Source of the DNA: Dehalogenimonas sp. 4OHTPN | GTDB lineage: Bacteria > Chloroflexota > Dehalococcoidia > Dehalococcoidales > Dehalococcoidaceae | Length of the DNA stretch: 64,000 nucleotides | Direction of reading: 5' to 3' | NCBI RefSeq assembly: GCF_040448695.1 | Contig: NZ_CP159307.1 | Location: 310,001 to 374,000 of the forward strand | Shown: positions 25,742 through 34,791 of the stretch, in pieces | Position numbering within the stretch: the first letter of the stretch is position 1 | How the letters are laid out: each line of letters opens with the position of its first letter | Translations under genes and position numbers: made by a program | Notes under the pieces: generated by a model | The model's database searches: none | The model's input: only the letters and a program-made list of their open reading frames with translations | What the model was told of the DNA's origin: nothing

Positions 25742-26845
25742 CTAAATTACGAACTCCCCGTTTTTATACAGCAATTTCCCGTCCACGGTGATCTGCCCGC
25801 CTTGCCGCAGGTCGCAGACCATGTCCCAGTGGATGGCGCTCTCGTTCTTGGACCCGGTCTCCGGTATGCCGGCGCCTAAGGCCATGTGGAAGCTGCCGCC
25901 GATCTTTTCATCGAAGAGAATCTCGCGGGTGAAAGACTTGATGCCTTTATTGGTGCCGATGGCCAGTTCGCCCAGGCGGCGCGCCCCGGCGTCGGTGTCA
26001 AGGATTTTATTGAGGTAGTCCTCGTTCTTTTCGGCTGTCGCCCGGACGCACTTGCCCTTTTCGAACCACAGCCGGACACCGGTGATCTCGTGTCCCTGGT
26101 GAATAGCCGGATAGGAGAAGTAGACGTGTCCCTCGGCGGAGTCCTCCACCGGCCCGGTGAAGACCTCGCCGTCGGGCATGTTCCTCTTGCCGTCGCAGTT
26201 GACCCAGGACCGGCCCTTGATGTTGAAGCGGATATCGGTCTCTGGCGCGGTGATATGAACAGTCTCTTTGCCATTGAGCCAGTCGACGACCCGCTGCTGC
26301 TCGGCGGATACTTTTTTCCAGTAGCCGACTGGATCGGCCGGGTCCGGCAAACAGGCGCCGAATACGAAATCGGCGTAGTCCGAGAGGCTCATGTCGGCGT
26401 CCTGGGCCATGGCGTTGGTCGGGTACGGCGCCCCCACCCAGCGGAACGACCCTTCGGCCGACCGGCGCATCATCGTCTTCATCAGGTGCCTCCTGGCGGC
26501 GGAGTGCCAGGCCATTTTCTGCGGGTCGACGCGGGACAGATGGCGGGTGTTCTCCTCGGCCAGGATCGAGATGCGGCAGTCATACTTCTCGGTGATATGC
26601 GCCAGCGGCTCGTGGACGTATTCGATCTGCTCCTTCGATCCGTATTTGAACAGCAGTTCAGATGTCTGCGCCGGCCAGGCCATGGCAATGGGCAAGCCTC
26701 CGGCTTTCAGTGTTTCGATAAAAATGGCCTCAGAAAGCGGCCGGGCGATGTCGGGGGCGAAAATGGCCACCCGGTCGCCGGGTTTCACGGCAACGGAGTA
26801 GTTGACCAGCAGGTTAGCCAGTTTTTCAACGCGGGGGTCGTGCAT
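25742..26845 (-). CDS. M29 family aminopeptidase
   Basis: A 367-residue metallo-aminopeptidase of the thermophilic M29 family (AmpS/AmpT), which removes N-terminal residues from peptides in the cytoplasm. The N-terminal RVEKLANLLVNYSVAVKPGD, the metal-region stretches GEVFTGPVEDSAEGH and GELAIGTNKGI and the C-terminal HWDMVCDLR are characteristic. An extended -10 promoter lies 32 bp upstream. Confidence 0.92.
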   Translation of the reverse strand: MHDPRVEKLANLLVNYSVAVKPGDRVAIFAPDIARPLSEAIFIETLKAGGLPIAMAWPAQTSELLFKYGSKEQIEYVHEPLAHITEKYDCRISILAEENTRHLSRVDPQKMAWHSAARRHLMKTMMRRSAEGSFRWVGAPYPTNAMAQDADMSLSDYADFVFGACLPDPADPVGYWKKVSAEQQRVVDWLNGKETVHITAPETDIRFNIKGRSWVNCDGKRNMPDGEVFTGPVEDSAEGHVYFSYPAIHQGHEITGVRLWFEKGKCVRATAEKNEDYLNKILDTDAGARRLGELAIGTNKGIKSFTREILFDEKIGGSFHMALGAGIPETGSKNESAIHWDMVCDLRQGGQITVDGKLLYKNGEFVI

Positions 26846-26876
26846 GTGGACTCTCCTTTTCTACACTATCGCTGAG

Positions 26877-26885
26877 ATTATAGCA
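26877..26885 (-). promoter_or_regulatory. Extended -10 promoter of the aminopeptidase gene
   Basis: On the minus strand the bases read TGCTATAAT, a perfect extended -10. No good -35 is seen. A ribosome site (AAAGGAGAG) lies between it and the ATG. Confidence 0.65.
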
Positions 26886-26998
26886 CTGCAGCCAAACGTC
26901 TTTGCGAACCATCGGCGGCGCCGGGACGAAGCAATCTTAAATCTGCGCCTCAGGTATTCAACATAATAAAATATGCCGCCAAAAACGACAAAACTCGC

Positions 26999-27030
26999 TT
27001 GACCTTCGCTGTGAACGTATGTGCTATAAT
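26999..27030 (+). promoter_or_regulatory. Promoter-like element, type shared with 62404-62435
   Basis: TTGAC, 8 nt, TGAAC, 3 nt, TGTGCTATAAT. The -10 is extended and perfect; the TTGAC box is 20 nt away, longer than usual. The same elements with the same spacing occur on the minus strand at 62404-62435. Confidence 0.55.
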
Positions 27031-27036
27031 GCCTGT

Positions 27037-27196
27037 CATGCGCTCAAACTGTGTCCCGGTCCCAAACACCGCCGAGGGGAAAAATTTTTGTGCTCGGGTG
27101 CCGATCGGAGTTGTTTCAAAACGATCGATAAACGACTCCCAATCGAGCCGCCAACGCGGCAAAGCGCAATCGTTTCCGGAAAAGAAGAATATTTAG
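27037..27196 (+). other. Gene-poor stretch downstream of a strong -10: candidate short RNA or peptide
   Basis: The 374-bp gap 26846-27219 holds no convincing gene. Downstream of the promoter-like element are three stems: CCGAG/CTCGG (27072-27097), GGAGTTGTTT with AAACGACTCC (27107-27139, one G-T pair) and GCCGC/GCGGC (27147-27160). A frame of 52 residues from ATG 27038 to 27196 exists but has no ribosome site and an unremarkable composition. A small RNA is possible. Confidence 0.35.
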
Positions 27197-27219
27197 GGGT
27201 AAATCAAATGACAGCCCGG

Positions 27220-28014
27220 CTAAGCCGCGAACACCACCACGTAGTAATAAACCAGCATTACGGCAAACACCACCGAGTCCATTCTGTCCAGGAAGCCGCC
27301 GTGGCCGGGGATGGCGTTGCCGGAGTCCTTGATAGCCATGTTGCGTTTGAACAGGGATTCCACCAGGTCGCCGGCCTGTCCGACGACGGAAGCCAGGAGC
27401 CCCACCAGCCCGAGGCTGAGATAATCCGGTGTCAGTCCGAGGACCGGTTTCAATATGACGGCGGTTATCACCGCGGCGATAGCTCCGGCGAAGGCGCCTT
27501 CCCAACTCTTCCCCGGGCTGATCGACGGCGCCATTTTGTGGCGGCCGGTCGCCCGCCCAATAAAATAGGCGAAAGTATCCGAAGCCACCGTAACTCCGAT
27601 GGCGAAGAGCAACCACTCCCGGCCGCTCTCAAGCAGCCGCAGCGCCGGCAGGAAGGAAAGCAACCAGCCGACGTAAATCACCCCGGCCAGAGTCCAGGCC
27701 CAGCGGACGAAGCTTTGAGACCGGTCGCCTGGTTTCAAGAGGTACAGCAGCGACAGCGCGGTGAAGCCGGCCAGCAGCGGCGCCAGGCTGCCCTCAACAT
27801 GCGGCGAGGCAATAAACAGCACCACTCCGATAGTCCCGATGGCGGCGAAAGGCGGCGCCTTGACCTGGGATACGACGCGGTTGAACTCCGCGATGGCCAT
27901 GACGCCCCAGATTGCCGCGCCAATGGTCAGCCAGGGCAGCGGTTCGTCGAACCAGATAGCCGCCAGGGCGATAATGCCTAATAAGAGACCTGAGACAAGT
28001 CGTTTCTTAAGCAA
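27220..28014 (-). CDS. cdsA: Phosphatidate cytidylyltransferase
   Basis: A 264-residue integral membrane enzyme that makes CDP-diacylglycerol from phosphatidate and CTP, the branch point of phospholipid synthesis. The C-terminal signature is present (DSGNAIPGHGGFLDRMDS), and SPGKSWEGAFAG is the usual upstream motif. About eight membrane helices. It is 3 bp from uppS, the usual partner. Confidence 0.96.
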   Translation of the reverse strand: MLKKRLVSGLLLGIIALAAIWFDEPLPWLTIGAAIWGVMAIAEFNRVVSQVKAPPFAAIGTIGVVLFIASPHVEGSLAPLLAGFTALSLLYLLKPGDRSQSFVRWAWTLAGVIYVGWLLSFLPALRLLESGREWLLFAIGVTVASDTFAYFIGRATGRHKMAPSISPGKSWEGAFAGAIAAVITAVILKPVLGLTPDYLSLGLVGLLASVVGQAGDLVESLFKRNMAIKDSGNAIPGHGGFLDRMDSVVFAVMLVYYYVVVFAA

Positions 28015-28017
28015 GTC

Positions 28018-28731
28018 TTATAGACCCCCGAAGCGGCGCTGTCGTTTGGCATATTCCGCCAGCGCTTTGCCGGCTTCCTCGCGGCCGAAATCAGGCCACA
28101 GGGTATCAGTAAAATACAGCTCGGCGTAGGCAGACTGCCACAACAGGAAGTTGGAGAGGCGTTTTTCGCCTCCGGTGCGCACCAGCAGGTCGACATCGGG
28201 CAGCCCGGAGGTATGAAGGTATTTCCCAAAGACTGTCTCATCAATCAATTGGGCTTCGACCTTATCAATTACCACCCGGCGCGCCGCCTCGACGATCTCA
28301 GCCCGGCCGCCGTAATCGAAGGCGAAAGAGGCTACGGCACCGGTGTTGGCCGCAGTCCGCGCCACTACCCGTTCGACGCCCTGGCGCAGCGGCAGGGCTT
28401 GCCGGTCGAGCCGTCCAAGATGGCGGATGGAAACATTACGGTCGTCTAACTCGCCGGCGGTGCGTTCCAGCGCTTCGGCCAGCAGCTTCAGTATGCCCGC
28501 GACCTCGTCCCTGGGACGCTTCCAGTTTTCAGTCGAAAAAGAGAAGAGAGTTATAAACTCAACGCCGGCCTCGGCCATGCCCAGTACGACCTCAGACACT
28601 TTCTCCAGCCCGGCGCGGTGGCCTTCCAGACGCCGCAGGCCGCGGGCAGTAGCCCAGCGACCGTTGCCATCCATAATCAGGGCGACATGCCGTGGGACCG
28701 GACCCGGGAACTCAGGCGAGTGTATCATCAA
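28018..28731 (-). CDS. uppS: Isoprenyl transferase (undecaprenyl diphosphate synthase family)
   Basis: A 237-residue cis-prenyltransferase that builds the polyprenyl carrier lipid for envelope glycans. The catalytic MDGNGRWA motif and LEGHRAGLEKV are present, as is the C-terminal RTGGEKRLSNFLLWQ. ATG 28728 is an equally possible start one codon in. Confidence 0.96.
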   Translation of the reverse strand: MMIHSPEFPGPVPRHVALIMDGNGRWATARGLRRLEGHRAGLEKVSEVVLGMAEAGVEFITLFSFSTENWKRPRDEVAGILKLLAEALERTAGELDDRNVSIRHLGRLDRQALPLRQGVERVVARTAANTGAVASFAFDYGGRAEIVEAARRVVIDKVEAQLIDETVFGKYLHTSGLPDVDLLVRTGGEKRLSNFLLWQSAYAELYFTDTLWPDFGREEAGKALAEYAKRQRRFGGL

Positions 28732-28815
28732 GGCGTTATTGTAAGCGTATGAGCTTCTATCAGCAAGGTTATCGCATTCGTTGAGAAATATTACACTCTC
28801 TGTTAAGCTTTGCCG

Positions 28816-30075
28816 ATGAACCTGCCAAGACTGCGGCCGGTGATCAAGCTGCCGGACTATTTCAAAATAACCGTCCTTAGCTTGGGATTGGCCGCCCTTT
28901 CACAGAGCTCACACGCCATCCTTCTGCCGCTCCGGGTACTGGATTTTGCCGGAGAAACCGGCAAGAATACCGCCCTGGCTGCGGTTACTTTCACGGGATT
29001 GGTCCTGGCTATGTTGTCTCAACCGGTTGCCGCCGCGTTTTCTGATTCAACCTCGTCCCGCTGGGGCCGGCGGAAACCTTACGTCATGGCCGGCGGAGTT
29101 GCGGTCCTGGTGCTTTTACCGGGGATCGGCCTGGCTGGGAGTTTTGCCGGACTTTTCCTATTCTACTGCCTGATCCAATTAGCGGCTAACACCGCCCAAG
29201 GCCCATATCAGGCATACCTGCCGGAATTGGTGCCGCTCGACCGCCGCGGTCGCGCCTCCTCCTTCAAAGCCCTGATGGAGCTATTGGGTGGGGCTGTCGG
29301 CATCTTTATCATCGGCAGACTTATGTCGGACTATGCCACTGATAACCAGAGCGGTGTATGGAATTCGCTCGCGGTATTATCGCTGATCATCGCCACTATA
29401 TTGGGGTATCTATGGTTGAGACTCAAGGAAACACCCACGCCTGGTCCGTTGCCGCCATTCCGGAATCCGCTCCTGTCATATCGTTTCAGCCTGAAAGACA
29501 ATCCGTCGTTCGGCTGGTTTCTTGGATCCCGGCTTTTTGTGTTCATGGCGTCGGCCACCCTGCAGACATTCGCCCTTTTCTACCTCCGAGATGTTATCGG
29601 AGTTGAAAATCCGGCCGGTTCAGCCGCAGCTTTTATTATCGTTGCCGGTGTTTCGATGGGACTGGCGATCTTTCCGGCTGGTTATCTGGCCGACCGATAC
29701 GGGAAAATCTGGCTGTCACAAGCTGCAGTGGTTTTCGGTGCCGGGGGAGTAATCCTGTTGCTGCTGTCGCCCTCATCGGTCACAGTTATGATCGCTGCTG
29801 GTATGACAGGCTATGCTATCGGCACTTTCAGCGTCGCCAATTGGGCATTGGCGACTGTACTGGTTTTGAAAGGGGAGGAAGCCCGCTATCTGGCGATCGC
29901 TAATATGGCTACGGCCGGGGGTGCCGCCCTGGCCCGACTAATCGGTCCGGCTATTGACTACTTCAACCGGGTGGAGGCCAATCTCGGCTACCAGATTATG
30001 CTTGGAGCCTGTCTCTTATATTTTGTCCTAGGCGGCTTGTTGATCAAAAAGACTAGGACGCCAGCCAGTCGATGA
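28816..30075 (+). CDS. Major facilitator superfamily transporter
   Basis: A 419-residue protein with about 12 membrane helices. The loop 2-3 motif is recognisable (DSTSSRWGRRKPYV), a form typical of the GPH/SUC-type sugar-cation branch of MFS, and the equivalent loop in the second half is ADRYGK. Substrate unknown. ATG 28816 has no ribosome site; TTGAGA (28781-28786) and a poor -10 (TAAGCT) end only 6 nt before it, so a leaderless message is possible. Its end overlaps the convergent VTT gene by 23 bp. Confidence 0.8.
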   Translation: MNLPRLRPVIKLPDYFKITVLSLGLAALSQSSHAILLPLRVLDFAGETGKNTALAAVTFTGLVLAMLSQPVAAAFSDSTSSRWGRRKPYVMAGGVAVLVLLPGIGLAGSFAGLFLFYCLIQLAANTAQGPYQAYLPELVPLDRRGRASSFKALMELLGGAVGIFIIGRLMSDYATDNQSGVWNSLAVLSLIIATILGYLWLRLKETPTPGPLPPFRNPLLSYRFSLKDNPSFGWFLGSRLFVFMASATLQTFALFYLRDVIGVENPAGSAAAFIIVAGVSMGLAIFPAGYLADRYGKIWLSQAAVVFGAGGVILLLLSPSSVTVMIAAGMTGYAIGTFSVANWALATVLVLKGEEARYLAIANMATAGGAALARLIGPAIDYFNRVEANLGYQIMLGACLLYFVLGGLLIKKTRTPASR

Positions 30076-30667
30076 CTTGTTCCCAGCCTAATGCCCCTGC
30101 CCAGGCCAGCATGATATATAGCAGGCTGCGGCCAAGGAAGCAGGCAACAAAGAATTTTGGCGCCGGGAAACGCATTATCCCGGCAGCCAGCCCGGCTACG
30201 TCAAACAGGAGTGGAGCCGCTGACAGTCCGAAAATAGCTAACATGCCGTAGCGGTCCAGCCAGCTGCGGATGCGAATGTACCAGCGGTTGTTCTGCGGCA
30301 CTACGGCTCGTCCGGAGTAACCAGCCAGGTAGCCTGTCATCTCACCCACCGCAGCGCCGAGCGCAGCTGCGAGGCCAACCAGTGTTGGTGCCGGCATGGC
30401 GGCTCCCAGCGCTGCCAATACCAGGAAATTACCTGCCGGCAGTACCACGGTAGCGTTTAGAATCATGCTGACAAGGAAAGCACCAAGGTAGCCGTAATCC
30501 TCCAGACCTTCGACGAACTCCGGATTGGTGTGATAGACATAAAGAACCATCCCGACGATGGTAATCACGGCAACAAGGGAGAGTGCCGGCAATAGGCGAC
30601 GCTGGATCCGACTACCGCGATCAGATTCAAACCCGGGGGACGAACTTAGGTCGGGATTATTGGTCAT
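30053..30667 (-). CDS. VTT domain (DedA/SNARE-associated type) membrane protein
   Basis: A 204-residue inner membrane protein. The central stretch (GAFLVSMILNATVVLPAGNF, then AALGAAVGEMTGYLAGYSGR) matches the VTT/YqaA family; some family members move lipids across membranes. A basic N-terminus is followed by a single helix and then the re-entrant-loop domain. The gene overlaps the MFS gene at its end. Confidence 0.85.
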   Translation of the reverse strand: MTNNPDLSSSPGFESDRGSRIQRRLLPALSLVAVITIVGMVLYVYHTNPEFVEGLEDYGYLGAFLVSMILNATVVLPAGNFLVLAALGAAMPAPTLVGLAAALGAAVGEMTGYLAGYSGRAVVPQNNRWYIRIRSWLDRYGMLAIFGLSAAPLLFDVAGLAAGIMRFPAPKFFVACFLGRSLLYIMLAWAGALGWEQVIDWLAS

Positions 30668-30865
30668 TAGACAGTCATTGTAACATAGAGGTTGTCAGGC
30701 GTTTAATTAATGTTGCCAACGAGTGCCTGATAGGATACACTAAACAGTACCGGCGCCTGCGGCTTTTATTGGCTTGCCTCGCAGCCGGGATTCCAGAAAT
30801 TGTCTAGAGCGGCGCGCAGCCGCAGTCAGGCGTTATCTGGGATGATTTCCGTATGAGGTTTTACG

Positions 30866-31237
30866 ATGACGACAGAGAATAGAGAGCACAACTTCGAGAA
30901 TCTAAAGGCGAGGCTGGAAGGCGAATACAGGCGGCTCTCGGAACAACTGGAAGCGCTGCGGGCAACCAAGCCGCAAGAAGACCGCCGCGAAGGTTCGCCG
31001 TTCGGCAAGCGTGAGGAAGAGGCTACCGAAACCGCTGACCTGGAGAACCGGCTGGCGTTGGAGAAACGAGTCCTGGACCAGATGGCCGAGGTTGATTATG
31101 CTCTTGGTAAACTACAAAAAGGCGTTTTCGGCCGCTGCGAAAACTGCGGCCAGATAATCGATCCGGCGCGCATGGAGATCCTGCCCTATGCCAAGTACTG
31201 CGTTTCCTGCAAAGCCAAGCTCAACAGGCCGGCTTAA
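30866..31237 (+). CDS. TraR/DksA family zinc finger protein
   Basis: A 123-residue protein with an N-terminal coiled coil and a C-terminal four-Cys zinc finger (CENCGQIIDPARME, then CVSC). DksA-type factors act in the RNA polymerase secondary channel, while short TraR-like relatives have less certain roles. It is the first gene of the run with lspA and the pseudouridine synthase. Confidence 0.9.
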   Translation: MTTENREHNFENLKARLEGEYRRLSEQLEALRATKPQEDRREGSPFGKREEEATETADLENRLALEKRVLDQMAEVDYALGKLQKGVFGRCENCGQIIDPARMEILPYAKYCVSCKAKLNRPA

Positions 31238-31241
31238 CCGG

Positions 31242-31703
31242 TTGCCCATCGTTGTGCCGCTGGCGGCTTTCTTTTCCGTAGCGCTGGACCAACTGACCAA
31301 GCATCTGGTTCGCACCAATATCGCGCTGTACGACTCTATTCCGGACACCGGATTTTTCCGTCTAGTACACACCCAGAATACCGGAGCGGCATTCGGCATA
31401 TTTGAAAACGCTACTCTCTATCTCGCGGTGTTCAGTTCTATCGCCCTGGCCGTGATCGTCTGGGCGGCGGTGTTTAAACGTTTCTCTTTCCTTGAGAGTG
31501 CCTGGGGCAGTCTATCGCTCGGCCTGGCCGCCGGTGGTACCCTTGGCAACCTGATTGATAGGGTATACTACGGCTTCGTGACCGATTTCCTCAAAGCCGG
31601 TCCTTGGCCAGCCTTCAATATCGCCGATGCCTCCATGGTCACCGGTATGCTGCTTATTGCATTCCTCTACCTGCGTTGGGAATCTATCCCGGGAGGCCGG
31701 TAA
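31242..31703 (+). CDS. lspA: Lipoprotein signal peptidase
   Basis: An aspartic membrane protease that cleaves lipoprotein signal peptides, as needed by the lipobox proteins at 46756 and 54680. Four helices are predicted, with the motifs NTGAAFGIF, GNLIDRVYYGFVTDF and FNIADASM carrying the two catalytic Asp. The start is unsure: TTG 31242 gives a normal 153 residues just after the DksA-like stop; ATG 31188 would overlap it by 50 bp. Confidence 0.93.
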   Translation: MPIVVPLAAFFSVALDQLTKHLVRTNIALYDSIPDTGFFRLVHTQNTGAAFGIFENATLYLAVFSSIALAVIVWAAVFKRFSFLESAWGSLSLGLAAGGTLGNLIDRVYYGFVTDFLKAGPWPAFNIADASMVTGMLLIAFLYLRWESIPGGR

Positions 31704-31706
31704 AAC

Positions 31707-32600
31707 TTGGACCGCCGCTTGGAATTGGTGGCCGAGGCCGGCGGTCTCAGGCTCGACAAATTCATCGCCGGAAAAGACTCGGGGTTGTCTCGTGCCCGGG
31801 TGCGTGCACTCATCGACGGCGGGCAGATCACCGTAAACGGCGGAAAGGTCAAACCGTCCCACTTGGTGAAAGAGGGTGACCGGGTCGAGGTGAACATCCC
31901 GTCTCCACCGCCGAGCGGCATCACCCCCGAAGCCATCCCGCTTCGAGTACTCTACGAAGACAATGACCTGGCGGTTGTTGAAAAACCGGCTGGCCTGACC
32001 ACCCACCCGGCTCCGGGTCATCCGGGCGGCACCCTCTTGAACGCTATTCTCTCACGGTACCCGGAACTGGCTGAGGCCGAAGGCGACCGGCCCGGCATCG
32101 TTCACCGGCTTGATAAGGATACCTCCGGGCTGATGGTCGTCGCCCGCTCCCGCCAGACAAAGGCCGCTCTCTCCGACCAGTTCAAAAGGCGTGAAGTGAC
32201 AAAAGTCTATCAGGTTTTGGTCAAAGGACGCGTCGAGCCGTCGGCTGGTATTATTGACGCCGCCATCGGCCGCCATCCGGTTGCCCGCAAGAAGATGGCG
32301 GTTACTGAGTTCGGCCGGGAAGCCCGAAGCCAGTATCTCGTCGCGAAATATTTCAGGCATTATACCTTGCTCGAAGTGCGCATCTTTACCGGCCGAACCC
32401 ATCAAATACGGGTGCATCTATCAGCCATCGGTTACCCGGTTGTAGGCGATGATACCTATGGCGTCCGGTCGGAGATTTTCCCGCGCCAGTTCGTCCACGC
32501 CCACCGGCTAAAATTCAAGCAGCCTTCGACCGGAGCGATTCTGGAGTTCACCTCGGAATTACCGCCGGACTTGGCTGCCCCGCTGTCCCGCCTAATATAG
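31707..32600 (+). CDS. rluD: RluA family pseudouridine synthase (RluD-like)
   Basis: A 297-residue enzyme that isomerises uridines in 23S rRNA. An N-terminal S4 RNA-binding domain (LDKFIAGKDSGLSRARVRAL) precedes the catalytic domain with the active-site Asp in HRLDKDTSGLMVV. TTG 31707 is the start, with GGAGG upstream, 3 bp after the lspA stop. RluA subtypes cannot be told apart with certainty. Confidence 0.93.
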   Translation: MDRRLELVAEAGGLRLDKFIAGKDSGLSRARVRALIDGGQITVNGGKVKPSHLVKEGDRVEVNIPSPPPSGITPEAIPLRVLYEDNDLAVVEKPAGLTTHPAPGHPGGTLLNAILSRYPELAEAEGDRPGIVHRLDKDTSGLMVVARSRQTKAALSDQFKRREVTKVYQVLVKGRVEPSAGIIDAAIGRHPVARKKMAVTEFGREARSQYLVAKYFRHYTLLEVRIFTGRTHQIRVHLSAIGYPVVGDDTYGVRSEIFPRQFVHAHRLKFKQPSTGAILEFTSELPPDLAAPLSRLI

Positions 32601-32665
32601 CTATCGTTCACCGTGCGTTGTATAATAACATATTGCCCTTCGAGTTCCGGAGGCTTTCTATTCTG

Positions 32666-33184
32666 ATGTCTGAAGTTAAAACCAAGGGCGCCATTGCGCT
32701 TGAATACGCGGGATTTTGGCGCCGATTCGGCGCTTACATAGTGGACGCCTTTGTTATCGCCGCCTTCTCAGCCTTCTTTGAGCCGTTGCTGTGGCCTGAT
32801 TTCGGACGGGTTTTCGAAATTCACACCTCATTCGATGCTGCCATCTGGGCTGCTCAGGCCAACGCCCTAGCCAATGTCATGTCGGTCATCCTAAGTGGCG
32901 TATATTTCGCTGTCTTTTGGGTCTGGCGCGGCCAGACCCTGGGAATGATGCTTTTAGGTATGAAAGTTATCCGCTCCGACGGCACCGCCGTTGATGCTGG
33001 TCATGCCGTGATCCGCTACCTCGGCTATATCATTTCGATCCTTCCCTTGTTTCTCGGCTTCGTCTGGATTGCCTTCGACTCCCGCAAGCAGGGCTGGCAT
33101 GATAAGATCGCCGATACGGTCGTTATCAAACTGCCGCCTGTCGTCGAGGTCAATCATGCCGCCCCGCCTACGGCAGCGGTATAG
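32666..33184 (+). CDS. RDD family membrane protein
   Basis: A 172-residue protein with the RDD signature (GFWRRFGAYIVDAFVIA) and three to four membrane helices, the last loop carrying SRKQGWHDKIADTVVI. RDD proteins have been linked to ion transport but most are uncharacterised. ATG 32666 is preferred because the longer TTG start at 32618 lies beside a TATAAT box (32621-32626) likely to be its -10. Confidence 0.88.
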   Translation: MSEVKTKGAIALEYAGFWRRFGAYIVDAFVIAAFSAFFEPLLWPDFGRVFEIHTSFDAAIWAAQANALANVMSVILSGVYFAVFWVWRGQTLGMMLLGMKVIRSDGTAVDAGHAVIRYLGYIISILPLFLGFVWIAFDSRKQGWHDKIADTVVIKLPPVVEVNHAAPPTAAV

Positions 33185-33325
33185 TAAAATACAAAATCCG
33201 AACATCGAAATTCGCAACAAACTCGAATAACCGAATATTCAATACCTATTGATCTTTGAGCGATGTCGAATTGTGATTTGTTTCGGTTTTCGGAGTACGC
33301 GCTTCAGAATTGGATCGAGGAATAA

Positions 33326-34789
33326 ATGACCGATACAGTCAGAGTCCGTTACGCCCCTTCACCTACCGGCTACCCACATGTGGGCAACATCCGCACCGCC
33401 CTGTTCAACTGGTTGTTCGCCCGTCACCATGGCGGTAAGTTTATTGTCCGGATTGAGGACACCGACCAGGCGCGCTACGTCCCCGGCGCCGTGGAAGCCA
33501 TTCTGGACGGCCTGCTCTGGCTGGGCATGGACTGGGACGAAGGACCGGAGAGGGATGGCGGCTACGGGCCTTATTTTCAGTCGCAGCGCCTGGAAAAGTA
33601 CCGGGCGGCGGCGGAGAAGCTCATCGAGAGCGGCTACGCTTACCCCTGTTACTGCTCCTCGGAGCGGCTGGAGGAAGTGCGGGCAGCCCAAACAGCAGCC
33701 AAACAGCCGACCGGCTATGACCGCAAATGCCGCGACAAGTGCGATATCACCCCGGGGGGCGTCACCCCGGTGGTACGCTTCAAGGTACCGCTGACGGGGA
33801 CGACCACCTTCCACGACGTCATCCGCGGTGAGGTGACCTTCGACAATTCACTGCTCGATGACTTCGTTCTCTTAAAGAGCGATGGCTTTCCGACGTATCA
33901 CCTGGCCAATATCGTCGACGACCACGAGATGAAGATCTCCCATGTCATGCGCGCCGAGGAATGGTTGTCCAGCACGCCCAAACATATCCAACTATATAAG
34001 GCCATGGGCTACGAGCCGCCAGTCTATGCCCATCTGCCGATGATTTTAGGCCCGGACCGCTCGAAGCTGTCCAAGCGCCACGGCGCCGTATCAATTATCG
34101 AATACAAGGACCAGGGCTACTTGCCGGAGACGATGGTCAACTTTTTGTCTCTCCTCGGCTGGTCGCTGGATGCCACCACCGAGATCATGGAAGTCAAAAA
34201 AGTCATCGAGAATTTCTCACTGGAGCGCATCTCCAAGACGGCGGCCATCTTCAACATCGAGAAGCTGGACTGGATGAACGGCTCCTACATCCGGGCGCTG
34301 TCACTGGACGAATTCACCGACCGGGCGAGGCTTTTTCTGGAGGCAGGGGTGCCGGAGGCGGCAGCATATGATAGGGAATATCTTAAGGGCGTCCTGGCAC
34401 TTATCCAGGAGCGGGTGAAGAAGCTAGGCGACCTGCGTGATCAGCCCGAACTGACCCGGTTCTTTTTCCACGAGAACTTGGAATACCATGCTGTCGACCT
34501 GGCAGGCAAAGGATTCACCACCATTTCGACGCGGCAGGCTCTCGAACTGTCCCTTGATCGTCTGTTGAAGCTTGACCCGTTCACTATTCAAGCAATGGAG
34601 GACTCGCTTCGGGCCTTAGCAGGGGAACTGGGGCTCAAACCTGGCCAGCTCTTCGGTTGCCTGCGGGTGGCAGTCACCGGGCAAACGGTATCACCGCCGC
34701 TCTTTCAGACCATGGCGGTGCTGGGACGGGAACGGACAATCAAACGGTTGAACGGAGCCGTTGCCAAGACCTACGAACTGCCGGAGTAA
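33326..34789 (+). CDS. gltX: Glutamyl-tRNA synthetase
   Basis: A 487-residue class I synthetase. HIGH-like PSPTGYPHVGN and KMSKS-like KLSKRHG are intact. Because the organism also encodes GatCAB, this enzyme may charge both tRNA(Glu) and tRNA(Gln) (non-discriminating), which is inference. The AT-rich 140-bp upstream gap has an imperfect repeated AT pattern but no gene. Confidence 0.97.
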   Translation: MTDTVRVRYAPSPTGYPHVGNIRTALFNWLFARHHGGKFIVRIEDTDQARYVPGAVEAILDGLLWLGMDWDEGPERDGGYGPYFQSQRLEKYRAAAEKLIESGYAYPCYCSSERLEEVRAAQTAAKQPTGYDRKCRDKCDITPGGVTPVVRFKVPLTGTTTFHDVIRGEVTFDNSLLDDFVLLKSDGFPTYHLANIVDDHEMKISHVMRAEEWLSSTPKHIQLYKAMGYEPPVYAHLPMILGPDRSKLSKRHGAVSIIEYKDQGYLPETMVNFLSLLGWSLDATTEIMEVKKVIENFSLERISKTAAIFNIEKLDWMNGSYIRALSLDEFTDRARLFLEAGVPEAAAYDREYLKGVLALIQERVKKLGDLRDQPELTRFFFHENLEYHAVDLAGKGFTTISTRQALELSLDRLLKLDPFTIQAMEDSLRALAGELGLKPGQLFGCLRVAVTGQTVSPPLFQTMAVLGRERTIKRLNGAVAKTYELPE

Positions 34790-34791
34790 TC

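Noticed and set aside
25886-26875. 329-codon frame on the plus strand
   Set aside because: Antisense to the M29 aminopeptidase, which has clear family motifs; a high-GC shadow.
27019-27981. 320-codon frame on the plus strand
   Set aside because: Mostly antisense to cdsA; no domain seen.
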